Source: CAZUWH01 sp964624075
GTDB taxonomy: Bacteria > Pseudomonadota > Alphaproteobacteria > Rhodospirillales > Rhodospirillaceae
Direction: 5' to 3'
Length of the DNA: 64,000 bases
Assembly: GCA_964624075.1 (NCBI GenBank)
Contig: CAZUWH010000008.1
Span: 1-64,000 of the forward strand
Below, piece after piece: positions 17,870-26,533 of the stretch. Within the stretch, counting starts at the first letter, position 1. Each line of letters starts with the position of its first letter. Below the pieces are notes generated by a model that saw nothing but the letters and a program-made list of their open reading frames with translations, did no database searches and was not told where the DNA came from. Made by a program: the position numbers and the translations under genes.

Positions 17870-18503
17870 CCCTTATGTTCTGCCGCTCGAATACATCGAT
17901 GACCTGCACGACAAATTCGATGACCTGCAAATCACCCTTGAAGACATCGCCGGCCGCTAGCGCGGGGCGTGGTTCCCGACCAAGAGCGATCGCCTTGAAC
18001 TGCTGTTCGGCTACGCGGGCGAAGCCGTTCAGCCTGCCGGCCAGTTCGAGATTGACAAGATCGAAGCTTCCGGCCCGCCCTCGTGGGTCGTGATCCGAGC
18101 CGTTGCCGCCGGCATCACGCCGGCCCTGCGCACCGAGCGAAGCGCAGGCTATAAAGGAGTGACGCTGCGCGATGTCGCTGGCACGATTGCCGGCCGGCAT
18201 GGCCTAACTGTGACGGGCGACATCGACGCCATCAAGTTCGACCGGATCACCCAGCACGAGGAGCGCGACCTGGCGTTCCTGAAGCGCCTGGCCGAGAACC
18301 ATGGCTACGTCTTCCACGGTCCGTGGCGATCAGCTCGTCTCCACCAGATTGCGGCTCTGCAAGCTGGGCCGGTGGCGTTGGAGATCGCACCGGCCGTTCT
18401 GATAAGTTGGCGGATCACGGATAAGGCACACGAGGTCTACAAGGGCGCGACGGTCAGTTATCACGACCCAGCTACCAAGTCCCTGATGATGCCACGGTCG
18501 TGA
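17788..18503 (+). pseudogene. Phage late control gene D protein remnant
   Basis: gpD is a tail/baseplate hub protein of P2-like phages. The ATG at 17788 runs directly into a run of 11 C (17800-17810) that throws the frame. The correct frame then gives TPTWILTYARRNVTIKVSPY and HDKFDDLQITLEDIAGR, a TAG at 17958-17960, and RGAWFPTKSDRLELLFGYAG. Relatives have W at that stop (GRWRGxW). The frame runs on with YKGVTLRDVAGTIAGRHGLT and EERDLAFLKRLAENHGYVFH, then degrades. It is shorter than usual gpD, so the C-terminus is lost. Confidence 0.8.
17800..17810 (+). repeat. C11 homopolymer at the start of gpD
   Basis: Eleven consecutive C just after the gpD ATG. The downstream coding frame does not match the frame of the ATG, which fits slippage in the run. 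Confidence 0.8.
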
Positions 18504-18550
18504 GTCCGACCCCCCCGGTGCCGTTCTCGGTTCCTCCTCTCCAGGGCATA

Positions 18551-19057
18551 ATGCTCTGGATGCCCTAGGTGGGCGGGAAGTGCGCGCTCGCCAAAACCCT
18601 CGTCCCCATGATTGAGGCGATTCCCCACACCTGCTACGCCGAGCCGTTTGCTCCACCGTCGAAATCGGCCCAAGGTGGAGGCCATCAACGACAGGAGCCG
18701 CGAGGTGGCGACGCTGTTTCGGGCGTTGTAGAGACACCCGGAAGCCCTGTTCAAGGAACTGTCCTGGCGCCTGACAGCCCGACAACGCTGTTCTATCTCG
18801 ACCTGCCGTCTGCCGTATTGGGGCTGCGAGAACGATTATGGGAAGGGTCTGTTCGAGCGGGCTGATTTCGAGCGTCTTTCAGAAGCTCTCAAGGAGCTGC
18901 AGGGACGTTTTTTATTGTCCCTCAACGACACGACGGAAGTCCGCCGCATCTTTGCCGGCTTCCCGATCCGGGAGGTCACCACGACCTACCAGATCCCGAG
19001 CGCCACAACCGCCGCCCCCCAGTCATGGAACTAGTCATCACTGACAACAAGGAATAG
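18551..19057 (+). pseudogene. D12-class N6-adenine DNA methyltransferase remnant
   Basis: A Dam-like phage methylase in pieces. It starts MLWMP, TAG at 18566-18568, VGGKCALAKTLVPMIEAI and CYAEPF: the motif I region, where relatives read P-W-x-G-G-K. After a frameshift come a second TAG at 18729-18731 and RHPEALFKELSWRLT. The end reads FERADFERLSEALKELQGRF, then LLSLNDTTEVRRIFAGFPI, the typical D12 end. The catalytic DPPY block is missing or deleted. Not functional. Confidence 0.75.
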
Positions 19058-19059
19058 GG

Positions 19060-19421
19060 GCCATTGCGCCGCTTCGGCACCTTGGTCCGCTGCAAAATCA
19101 AGTGTCCCGCTACATCGGGGTTCGGGTTCGTCGCCGGTTTCCCCCTGCCCTGTGGCTTTCTCCCCCGGGCTTCGCTGCTGGCCTTGCTGGCCGTACCTGC
19201 CCGCTCTATGCGAGCATGCGTCGCCCTGATCTCCGCGCCGCACCGGGCGTTGGTGATCCGCCCGTCGGCCGTGATCCAGATCTTGCCGAGCCGCAACAGG
19301 ATGTCCTTTGCCAGTACAGCAGAAGGTGATAGGCACCAAGCGCCTGCGCCGGCAGATGCGTGGTGTCGATCACTATGCCCCCTACGTATAGAGGCGTGTA
19401 CGGCATCGTGCCCATTGACAC
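19060..19421 (-). pseudogene. DUF1376 phage protein remnant
   Basis: Leftward from 19421: MGTMPYTPLYVGGIVIDTTH, then LPAQALGAYHLLLYW, the start of DUF1376 proteins, which are phage/replication-associated. A frameshift follows, and the other frame continues with DILLRLGKI, WITADGRITNARCGAEIRAT and a Ser/Lys/Gly-rich tail. The middle is shorter than in relatives. It is on the opposite strand to the tail genes, as expected of an early gene. Confidence 0.65.
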
Positions 19422-19583
19422 CCCTCCTCTTTCTCAATCCCCCCAATGCCCACGCCTGCATGATGGTGGTCGGGGCCGATTCGTAAAGTTTTCGGTAAAT
19501 ATGGAATAAATACACACGAGAACCCTTGATGCTATCACGGTCAGTGTGTAATATATATACCCTAATAACAGGGCATTGTGGTC

Positions 19584-19706
19584 ATGAATAGCCAGGGAAC
19601 CATCAAGAAGCTGGAAGAGGATGGTTGGTACGAAGTGAACCAGGAAGGTTCCCACCGCTAGTTCAAGCACCCCGCCAAGCCGGACCGCGTGGACCGCGCA
19701 CTATAA
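19584..19706 (+). pseudogene. HicA-type mRNA interferase remnant
   Basis: HicA toxins are small double-stranded-RNA-binding-fold RNases. The ATG at 19584 gives MNSQGTIKKLEEDGWYEV and NQEGSHR, then TAG at 19659-19661, then FKHPAKPDRV and a frame end at 19706. Relatives read G-S-H-H-Q-F-K-H-P, so the stop replaces Gln. The catalytic His of GSH is present, but the C-terminal half is lost, so even readthrough would not give a full toxin. Confidence 0.75.
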
Positions 19707-19707
19707 T

Positions 19708-19884
19708 ATGATGCTGCCTGAGGATTTGGTAGGCAAGGTGGACGCAATCACCACCAACTGTTCCGCCTTCATCGCTGAAGCCTTGCGCGTTCGCCTGGAT
19801 AGCGCCAACAATGGAAAGATGGCTACCATAACCAGTCACCGCACCGCCCTTAAATCCAAAGCAGAAATGCGCAAGAAGGCGTAA
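19708..19884 (+). CDS. Short ribbon-helix-helix protein (antitoxin-like)
   Basis: A 58-residue frame directly after the HicA remnant: MMLPEDLVGKVDAITTNC, SAFIAEALRVRLDS, then a basic tail. The LPEDLV...SAFIAEALR pattern is a CopG/RHH DNA-binding fold, as in many antitoxins. Full HicB antitoxins have an extra N-terminal domain that is absent here, so it may be the C-terminal remnant of HicB or a separate small RHH protein. No good ribosome site precedes the ATG; an ATG pair lies at 19708/19711. Confidence 0.45.
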   Translation: MMLPEDLVGKVDAITTNCSAFIAEALRVRLDSANNGKMATITSHRTALKSKAEMRKKA

Positions 19885-20198
19885 ACGGCGGCGACACAGC
19901 TCGCAAAATGCGATAATGCGGAGAGGAGTCGTGGCGTGCCGTTCTCCCTCTCCAGTGGTACCTGCGCGAGCCACGTTACCGTCACGCGCAAATTTTTGGC
20001 TGGTGGCTGGTGGATGGTTGCCAACCCCAAACCATTAACTACCAGGAGAACGCCCCATGACCCACACCCCTCCACTGGCCGCGGTCCGGCGGACTTTCCC
20101 CCTGTCCGGAGGTTTCCCTCGCTCCCCACACGACTTCTCCTTGGGCGCGGGCCGGGCCGCGACCCGTGGGGGGGAGGTGGGGGCAAGATCCTGTCTGG

Positions 20199-20429
20199 TC
20201 AGGAACCGAAGTATCGGAAAGCGGCCAGAAAACCGCCGAGCGCAATGATCATGGCGCCAACGCGAATCGTCAGTTCCTGTTTGAGTGCTTCCAGGTCGGC
20301 CTTGGTGGCAAGCCATGTTTCGATCAGCCTGGCCTGTTCTTCGGCCGGGGCTTCGGCTTGGCCTTCGGGCACGCCGGCGGCCATCAATCGTTTGATGAAA
20401 GCGTGCGTATCAAGGGCGATAGCAGCCAT
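20199..20429 (-). CDS. Small DUF1640-like coiled-coil membrane protein
   Basis: A 76-residue protein: MAAIALDTHAFIKRLMAAGV, EEQARLIETWLATKADLEAL, then one C-terminal membrane helix (AMIIALGGFLAAFRYF). This is the layout of DUF1640/CCDC90-like small bacterial proteins, which often occur near mobile elements and restriction genes. It is a little shorter than usual in the coiled part. Function unknown. Whether it belongs to the prophage is unclear. Confidence 0.6.
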   Translation of the reverse strand: MAAIALDTHAFIKRLMAAGVPEGQAEAPAEEQARLIETWLATKADLEALKQELTIRVGAMIIALGGFLAAFRYFGS

Positions 20430-20760
20430 GCATTCCCCCAGTTCCCTCCCCTTACCATGGTTCCCAGGGAGCAGGGAGTCAAGGCCGCGCAGAAACAGCG
20501 GTTCTCGCTTGATGCCGCGCGCTGGCAGATGGGTTCGGGGTGGCGGCCCATTGGGGTCTGAGGGGTTAGTGGTCGTTGGGGCGCGCGGTGCAGGAGGTTA
20601 GGGCGGTGGATGGCGGTGTTGGGGGTTGTGGGGCAGTCGGCGGGGGCCTGCCTATCCTGTGGCGATGGCACTGAGCAGTGCTGCCCCAGGATAGAAACAG
20701 AATGATGACGGGGAAAGAGCGGAGAAGCGCGAAGAACCGGCCTCTGGCACCCTCTCTGAG
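20430..20760. other. Region without a recognised gene
   Basis: About 330 bp, G-rich on the plus strand, between the DUF1640-like gene and the polyvalent-protein remnant. Frames are open by composition only. Confidence 0.35.
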
Positions 20761-20769
20761 CAAGTTATG

Positions 20770-21890
20770 GGCATTCGATCACCCGCGATCCGCCGCCATG
20801 ACCTTCTGGTGCGCAAGGAAAGATGGACACTGCATCGGGAACACCGAGAACGTGGCAAGACCCACATCGGTCATCGAATACGGCACGTTGCCGCCGGTCC
20901 GCCTGTCCGGCAGAGCAGCGCAACGTTCGTGGAGGCGCTTTCCGGTTTCGTGCAGAAAGGTGGACAGGTCGGCGTTCTGCCCAAAGGTGATGAGATGGTC
21001 TGGCCAGACCCTGGCCCACCAGCCGGGAAGGTCACGTGGCCGCGGGGGGTAGAGGCGGAGTCGTCGGGTTGGTCAAAGCGGTTGTTATCCGGCCCGGATG
21101 GGCGTATGCTTCGGCTATCGTTCTGGCCTCCAGGGTGTGAAGGGGATGTTTGAACGTCTGGGCCCGGGCGTTTGCGGAGCAGTGTCCTCCCGCCTTTCCC
21201 CTCGCAGAAAAAATCAGCGCAGTAGAGCAGGGCTGTCTGGGCAGCATAGTGGCCACCATCCGCTCCCGGTGTCAGTTCGAGCACGGCGGCCTTCGCACTG
21301 CCATCTCTCTTGACGAGAAACAGGCTGGTGCCCTTTGCCATCCAAATCTGATCGTAGTTGGCGATAACATCAGCCACGAAGGTTGCCGCGTAGGATATCC
21401 AGTCCTCCGGATTTTGGCTCCGTGGCGTGCCTTGATGTAGGCTTCTCCCCATCCCTTGCCGGTAGCGTCACCGTGTTCGCCTTTCGGCAAACGCACGGGA
21501 CCTGCCTGCCGCGCCGGATAGCAGTCAAAACTTCGCTGTCGATAGCTCCCAGATCGACAGCACCGTTTACGGCGATGAACTCACCTTCGGGAAGTGTGAC
21601 AACCAGTCACACTGGCCCTTCCTGCCAATACCGTGCCCCTTTCAGCACCTGTTTCAGGGTCGTGTTATCGGCGGTTTGCACGTCCAGGTCCAGGGCCTCG
21701 ATGGCCGCGGCCAGGTTGTCGAACGTTTCGTGGTGGCGTTCCGCGACGAAGTCTTCGTTGACGTACCGGGGTTTGTCGGAGGCTTCCTCGGCCATGATGG
21801 AGGCGTCGCGATGTTTCACTCCCCCATAATCACAGAGATATTCCCGCAAGGCATCCCGTTCAGCGTGCGAGAGGAAGGTTCTGTGTGCGG
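20770..21890 (-). pseudogene. Phage large polyvalent protein remnant (PBECR-like region)
   Basis: Read leftward, several frames carry one protein. LSHAERDALREYLCDYGG leads into DNLAAAIEALDLDVQTAD and ARYWQEGPV, then a TGA at 21607-21609 where W is likely, then TLPEGEFIAVNGAVDLGA. After a frameshift: LPKGEHGDATGKGWGEAYIK and ARHG. After another: FVADVIANYDQIWMAKGTS, then LFLVKRDGSAKAAVLELTPG. Near 20930 a further frame gives ADLSTFLHETGK. These are hallmarks of phage-borne polyvalent proteins with nuclease-like (PBECR) domains. Non-functional. Confidence 0.5.
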
Positions 21891-21969
21891 TTCACAGCTG
21901 GGACCAGACACCCGTGGCGGTCACGTTCCTTGGCCCATGGACTGACAGCATCCAGGACAGCACCATCAT

Positions 21970-22095
21970 CCCCACCCAACCCTCCCCCATCGAGGGGGAG
22001 GGCTCGCAACATCCAGCCGGAAAAGTCACCGCCTGGTGGGAAGGTTCCCTCCCCCCTGATGGCAGACTCCCTCTCCTATCCAGGGGAAAGAGAAA
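21970..22095. repeat. GC-rich palindromic repeat cluster upstream of pstC
   Basis: CCCTCCCCCATCGAGGGGGAGGG followed by CTCGCAACATCCAG, and then a partner part with GTTCCCTCCCCCCTGATGG and CTCCCTCTCCTATCCAGGGG. The flank GAGGGCTCGCAACATCCAG recurs inverted near 52933-52955 with one difference. Confidence 0.7.
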
Positions 22096-22157
22096 GGTTC
22101 TGAAACGGGCCAGTTTTGAACCGGAGTGGGTTTTGAGCAGCGTTTTTTTGCGCTACA

Positions 22158-23468
22158 GTGCGTTCCACCCCGTCGGGCATGCTGCCCGGCACGGCGTTGT
22201 TGGCGAGACTGTTCATGATCATGCCTGTTCTGACCCTGATTACCGTTCTCGTTCCCCTGAGTCTGGTCGCTTTCGGCATTGCTCGCGCTCGCGCCCGCGC
22301 CCGCGCCTGTGCCGGACGCTGCCACTCCCTGCCCCACCACCACGGCCAGTTCGCCGCTCTTGCCACCCTGCTGCCAGGGCTGGCCGTGGCGGCCCTGTGG
22401 GGCGCCACCGACTCTTTGCTCCGGCCAGCCCTTGGTTATCTCCCGTTCGCACCAGATGGCAGGACGCTCGATGTCCTGGGGGCCGTGCTGGCGACGGGCG
22501 CTTCGCTCGGCGGTTTCCTGTTCGCCTGGCGCCGGCTCGCGCCCGCCTATCGCGCCCGCAATGCGGTCGAGCGCATGATCAAGATCTTCATGATCCTCTG
22601 CGCCACGCTGGCTGTGCTGACCACGGGCGGTATCGTGGCTTCGCTTCTGTTCGAATCCTCCCGTTTCTTTGCACATGTCCCACTCACGGAGTTCCTGTTC
22701 GGTCTGCACTGGAGTCCGCAGATGGCGATCCGGACCGATCAGGTGGGAGCGTCGGGTGCGTTCGGTGCCGTCCCCCTGTTCACCGGTACTCTGCTGATTG
22801 CGGGCATTGCCATGGCGGTAGCGGTGCCGATCGGTCTTTTCGCCGCCATCTACACGGCCGAATATGCCGCGCCGGGTTTCCGGACTGTTGCCAAGCCGCT
22901 GCTTGAAATCCTGGCCGGCATCCCGACGGTGGTCTATGGCTTCTTTGCCGCGTTGACAGTGGCACCTTTTTTGCGCGATGCTGGTGTGGTGTTCGGCGTT
23001 TCCATTTCGTCCGAAAGTGCGCTGGCCGCCGGCGTGGTAATGGGCGTCATGATCATTCCCTTCGTGTCCTCGCTTGCCGATGATGTCATCAGTGCTGTTC
23101 CCCGCGCCTTGCGCGAAGGTTCCCTGAGCCTGGGTGCGACCCGCTCCGAAACCATCTGCCGGGTCGTCCTGCCGGCGGCTCTGCCTGGTGTGGTGGGCGG
23201 CATCCTGCTAGCTGTCTCTCGCGCTATCGGCGAGACGATGATCGTCGTGATGGCCGCGGGTCTATCGGCCAGGCTCACGGCTAACCCGTTCGAAGCCGTG
23301 ACCACGGTCACCGTACAGATCGTGAGCCTGCTGGTTGGTGATCAGGAATTCGACAGCCCCAAGACACTCGCCGCCTTCGCCCTGGGCCTGATGCTGTTCA
23401 TCATCACGCTGCTGTTGAACGTCATCGCCCTCTATGTGGTGCGCAGATACAAGGAACAATATGAGTAA
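22158..23468 (+). CDS. pstC: Phosphate ABC transporter permease PstC
   Basis: PstC and PstA form the membrane channel of the high-affinity phosphate importer. The frame is 436 residues with an extended N-terminal part (LVAFGIARARARARACAG, CHSLPHHHGQFAAL) typical of alphaproteobacterial PstC. The ABC-permease domain follows, with ILAGIPTVVYGFFAALTV and REGSLSLGATRSETICRVVL as the coupling loop (EAA-like). The start is uncertain: GTG 22158, ATG 22179 and ATG 22215/22221 are all in frame, and the shorter ones match relatives better. A GCGCCC repeat encodes the Arg-Ala run. It overlaps pstA by 8 bases. No PstS gene precedes it. Confidence 0.9.
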   Translation: MRSTPSGMLPGTALLARLFMIMPVLTLITVLVPLSLVAFGIARARARARACAGRCHSLPHHHGQFAALATLLPGLAVAALWGATDSLLRPALGYLPFAPDGRTLDVLGAVLATGASLGGFLFAWRRLAPAYRARNAVERMIKIFMILCATLAVLTTGGIVASLLFESSRFFAHVPLTEFLFGLHWSPQMAIRTDQVGASGAFGAVPLFTGTLLIAGIAMAVAVPIGLFAAIYTAEYAAPGFRTVAKPLLEILAGIPTVVYGFFAALTVAPFLRDAGVVFGVSISSESALAAGVVMGVMIIPFVSSLADDVISAVPRALREGSLSLGATRSETICRVVLPAALPGVVGGILLAVSRAIGETMIVVMAAGLSARLTANPFEAVTTVTVQIVSLLVGDQEFDSPKTLAAFALGLMLFIITLLLNVIALYVVRRYKEQYE

Positions 23469-24783
23469 AGACGTGATAATATCCAATAACGAGATACCTT
23501 TCCCACCCGCATGTGCGCCCGAGCGCCTGCGTGCCCGTCTCCGGCACCGTCATGCCGCCGAGCGTCGCTTCCGTCTCTACGGCCTCGCGGCGGTGGGACC
23601 GGCCCTGATGATGCTTGTTCTTCTGTTCGTTGCCATTGTGGCCAAAGGGTACCCGGCCTTCCGGGAAAACGTGATCACCCTCACCATCCCCCTGACGCCG
23701 GCGACGATCGACCCCGAAGGCCGGCGCGATCCGCAGACGCTCGCCGCAGCCGACTACCAGGGACTGGTCAAGGCGGCCATGGCCAGCCTGTTCCCCGCCG
23801 TCGCCGGGCGCACCAAGCGCCGTCTCCTGTTCGATCTGGTCAGCACGGGCGCGTCCTACCAGCTCCATACCTTGGTAGTGAAGAAACCGGACCGAATCGG
23901 GACCACGGTGACACTGGAAGTTCCCTTGAGCGACGAGGCCGACCAGTTCCTGAAAGGGCATATGTCTGCCGATACGCCGGAAGCCGACCGCCGGATCAAG
24001 GACCAGCAGGTCGCCTGGCTGAAGGACCTGGAGTCCCGTGGCCTGATCCGAAACCGCTTTAACACCACCCTGTTCACATCCGGCGACTCGCGCGAGCCCG
24101 AGCTGGCCGGCATCCTGGGGGCAGTGGTGGGTTCCTTCTACCTGATACTGACCACGCTCTTGTTAAGCTTTCCGACTGGCGTAGCGGCAGCCGTCTATCT
24201 AGAGGAATTCGCCCCTCGCAACCGCTTGACCGACTGGATCGAGGTCAACATCAACAATCTTGCGGCCGTGCCCTCGGTTGTGTTCGGGCTGTTGGGGCTG
24301 GCGACCTTCCTCAACACCCTGGGTCTACCACGGTCGGCACCTTTTGTCGGCGGTCTGGTCCTGAGTCTCATCATTCTGCCGACGATCATCATCGCCGCCC
24401 GCGCCGCCTTGAAGTCAGTGCCTCCCTCCATCCGTGAAGCGGCCTTGGGGGTTGGCGCCTCGAAAATGCAGAGCGTTCTCCATCATGTGCTGCCGCTCGC
24501 CATGCCGGGCATCATGACTGGTACCATCATCGGGATGGCCCATGCCCTGGGTGAATCGGCACCGCTTCTAATGATTGGCATGGTGGCCTTCATTGTTGAC
24601 ATCCCGTCGACACCGCTTGACCCTGCCACCGTCCTTCCGGTGCAGGTCTATCTGTGGTCCAACAGTCCCGAACGGGCTTTCGTGGAGCGGACGTCTGCTG
24701 CCATCATGGTCCTGCTCGTGTTCCTGATCGTCGTGAACGCCCTGGCCGTGATTCTTCGCAAGAAATTCGAGCGGCAATGGTAA
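23461..24783 (+). CDS. pstA: Phosphate ABC transporter permease PstA
   Basis: The second permease of the phosphate importer, 440 residues from the ATG at 23461 (MSKDVIISNNEIPFPP), which overlaps the pstC end (translational coupling). A first membrane helix at about residues 40-62 is followed by a long periplasmic insert of about 150 residues, characteristic of the alphaproteobacterial DUF3333-type PstA. The permease core then carries LAAVPSVVFGLLGLATFL and IREAALGVGASKMQSVLHHV (coupling loop), ending HALGESAPLLMIGMVAF. Intact. Confidence 0.92.
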   Translation: MSKDVIISNNEIPFPPACAPERLRARLRHRHAAERRFRLYGLAAVGPALMMLVLLFVAIVAKGYPAFRENVITLTIPLTPATIDPEGRRDPQTLAAADYQGLVKAAMASLFPAVAGRTKRRLLFDLVSTGASYQLHTLVVKKPDRIGTTVTLEVPLSDEADQFLKGHMSADTPEADRRIKDQQVAWLKDLESRGLIRNRFNTTLFTSGDSREPELAGILGAVVGSFYLILTTLLLSFPTGVAAAVYLEEFAPRNRLTDWIEVNINNLAAVPSVVFGLLGLATFLNTLGLPRSAPFVGGLVLSLIILPTIIIAARAALKSVPPSIREAALGVGASKMQSVLHHVLPLAMPGIMTGTIIGMAHALGESAPLLMIGMVAFIVDIPSTPLDPATVLPVQVYLWSNSPERAFVERTSAAIMVLLVFLIVVNALAVILRKKFERQW

Positions 24784-24789
24784 ACGAGA

Positions 24790-25617
24790 ATGGTGCATCA
24801 GTCATCAAACGACGATACCCGCGCGATCGCGATGGTCGGGTCGCCACTGGTGGACGAGACACGCGCCAAGATAACCGCCCGCAATGTCAATGTTTTTTAT
24901 GGCAAGAAGCACGCCATCAAGAATGTGAGCCTGGACATTGGCTGCAATGAGGTGACCGCCCTGATCGGCCCGTCGGGATGTGGCAAATCGACCTTCATGC
25001 GCTGCTTGAATCGCATGAACGACATCATCGACACCTGCCGCGTCACCGGAGCCATTACCCTCGACGGAGAAGATATTCATGATCCCAAGGTCGATGCGGT
25101 TCATTTGCGGACCCGGGTCGGTATGGTGTTCCAGAAACCCAATCCGTTCCCGAAATCTATCTTCGAGAACGTGGCTTATGGTCCGCGCATTCATGGTCTT
25201 GCGTCCAGCCGAGCCGAGTTGGAAACGATTGTGCTGACCAGCCTGGAGCGGGCCGGTCTACTGGAGGAGGTCAAGGACCGCCTGCATGCACCGGGAATCA
25301 GCCTGTCCGGGGGACAGCAGCAGCGCCTGTGCATTGCGCGCGCCATTGCCGTCAGCCCTGAAGTGATCTTGATGGATGAACCCTGTTCGGCGCTCGATCC
25401 TATCGCCACGGCTCGAATCGAGGAACTGATCGACGAATTGCAGCACAATTTCACCATCGTCATCGTTACCCATTCGATGCAGCAGGCTGCCCGCGTGTCG
25501 CAGCGCACGGCCTTCTTTCACCTGGGCGAACTGGTCGAATGCGGCGGCACCGAACAGATTTTCACCAATCCATTACATCGCCTGACGCAAGGATATCTCA
25601 CGGGCCGTTTCGGCTAA
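24790..25617 (+). CDS. pstB: Phosphate import ATP-binding protein PstB
   Basis: The cytoplasmic ATPase of the phosphate importer, 275 residues. Walker A is GPSGCGKSTFMR, the Q-loop VGMVFQKPNPFPKSI, the signature LSGGQQQRLCIARA and Walker B VILMDEPCSALDP, followed by the switch His in VTHSMQQA. The first 25 residues before ITARNVNVFYGKK are variable. It lies 6 bp after pstA. A stem-loop follows the stop at 25625-25650. Intact. Confidence 0.95.
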   Translation: MVHQSSNDDTRAIAMVGSPLVDETRAKITARNVNVFYGKKHAIKNVSLDIGCNEVTALIGPSGCGKSTFMRCLNRMNDIIDTCRVTGAITLDGEDIHDPKVDAVHLRTRVGMVFQKPNPFPKSIFENVAYGPRIHGLASSRAELETIVLTSLERAGLLEEVKDRLHAPGISLSGGQQQRLCIARAIAVSPEVILMDEPCSALDPIATARIEELIDELQHNFTIVIVTHSMQQAARVSQRTAFFHLGELVECGGTEQIFTNPLHRLTQGYLTGRFG

Positions 25618-25624
25618 TACCTTT

Positions 25625-25650
25625 GAGCCTTGGTCGTGACCGCAAGGCTC
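25625..25650. repeat. GATC-family hairpin between pstB and phoU
   Basis: GAGCCTTG (25625-25632) pairs with CAAGGCTC (25643-25650) around GTCGTGACCG. It matches the better-formed hairpin at 45605-45632. It may reduce readthrough from pstB to phoU, but no T-run follows. Confidence 0.55.
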
Positions 25651-25722
25651 CCCAGGCCACGGTGGCGGAGGTCCTATAGGCGTAAGTCAAGACTTGCGCT
25701 CGTGGGCATGAGACACGGGTAG

Positions 25723-26439
25723 ATGAAAATGGTACACGACATGGAGCACACGGCCCATACCGTGAAATCCTACGATGAGGAACTGGCCATGCTCGTCAAC
25801 ACCATCGCCCACATGGGCATGCTGGCCGAAGAGCAGCTGGCCAACGCCGTTCAGGCTGTGGTTCGGCGTGACAGCGCGCTCGCCAACCAGGTGGTGGCAG
25901 ACGATTCCAGAGTTGATGAGTTGGAACAGGAAGTGCATAAAAGGGTTGTACGAATGCTGGCACTGCGTCAGCCAGTGGCAATAGATTTGCGCAATATCGT
26001 CATCAGCTTGAAAATTTCAAGCGATCTTGAACGCATCGCTGATTATGCCGCCAATCTGGCCAAGCGGGCCACCGTGCTGAACCAGCTCCCTCCGGTCAAG
26101 CCGGTGGCCGGCGTACCCCGCATGGCCAGGCTGGCGCAGGAACTGATCCGGGAGGTGCTGGCGGCCTACGTTGAACGCGATTGCGACAGGGCCATGACAA
26201 CCTGGAAGCGGGACGAGGAGGTGGATGAGATATATATCAGCCTGTTCCGCGAGCTCGTGACCTACATGATGGAGGATCCGCGCACCATCACGGCCTGTAC
26301 CCACCTGATGTTCATGGCCAAGAACATCGAACGAATCGGTGATCATGTGACCAATATCGCCGAGAGCATTCACTTCCTGATCGAAGGGACACCGTTGCGC
26401 GGCCGCTGGCCCAGAGGCAACTTTCCGGCTTCCACCTGA
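25723..26439 (+). CDS. phoU: Phosphate signalling protein PhoU
   Basis: PhoU is a metal-binding, all-helical protein that tunes the Pst transporter and PhoR. The length of 238 residues is normal, with two three-helix repeats: HIGH-content regions AMLVNTIAHMGMLAEEQLAN, then DLRNIVISLKISSDLERIAD in the first half and TACTHLMFMAKNIERIGDHV in the second. The E/D-rich helix ends are present. It is 105 bp after pstB, separated by a hairpin, and probably in the same transcription unit. No phoB or phoR in the window. Confidence 0.93.
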   Translation: MKMVHDMEHTAHTVKSYDEELAMLVNTIAHMGMLAEEQLANAVQAVVRRDSALANQVVADDSRVDELEQEVHKRVVRMLALRQPVAIDLRNIVISLKISSDLERIADYAANLAKRATVLNQLPPVKPVAGVPRMARLAQELIREVLAAYVERDCDRAMTTWKRDEEVDEIYISLFRELVTYMMEDPRTITACTHLMFMAKNIERIGDHVTNIAESIHFLIEGTPLRGRWPRGNFPAST

Positions 26440-26533
26440 ACGATCTTTCCATGCCGGACAGCCCCGGAGGCCAGACATGACGGTTCTTCAGAGAAGCCGC
26501 AGGGGTGCCGTCCTTGCCCTGGGCGCGCCGGGA

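Larger units (their letters stand above)
16150..21950. mobile_element. Decayed prophage island (P2-like tail genes and cargo)
   Basis: A run of broken phage genes with no intact structural gene: tail tape measure, gpU, gpX and gpD on the plus strand in P2 order, then a D12-class adenine methylase, a DUF1376 replication-type gene (minus), HicA and RHH remnants, a DUF1640-like gene and a polyvalent-protein remnant (minus). No integrase, capsid, terminase, lysis gene or clear att repeats were found, so the borders are approximate and the element is not mobile. Confidence 0.75.

Noticed and set aside
19584..19884. Functional HicAB toxin-antitoxin system
   Set aside because: The toxin has a TAG and lacks its C-terminal half; the second protein lacks the HicB N-terminal domain.
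25625..25650. Rho-independent terminator after pstB
   Set aside because: The stem is followed by C-rich sequence with no T-run, and the same hairpin occurs away from gene ends, so a dispersed repeat is more likely.
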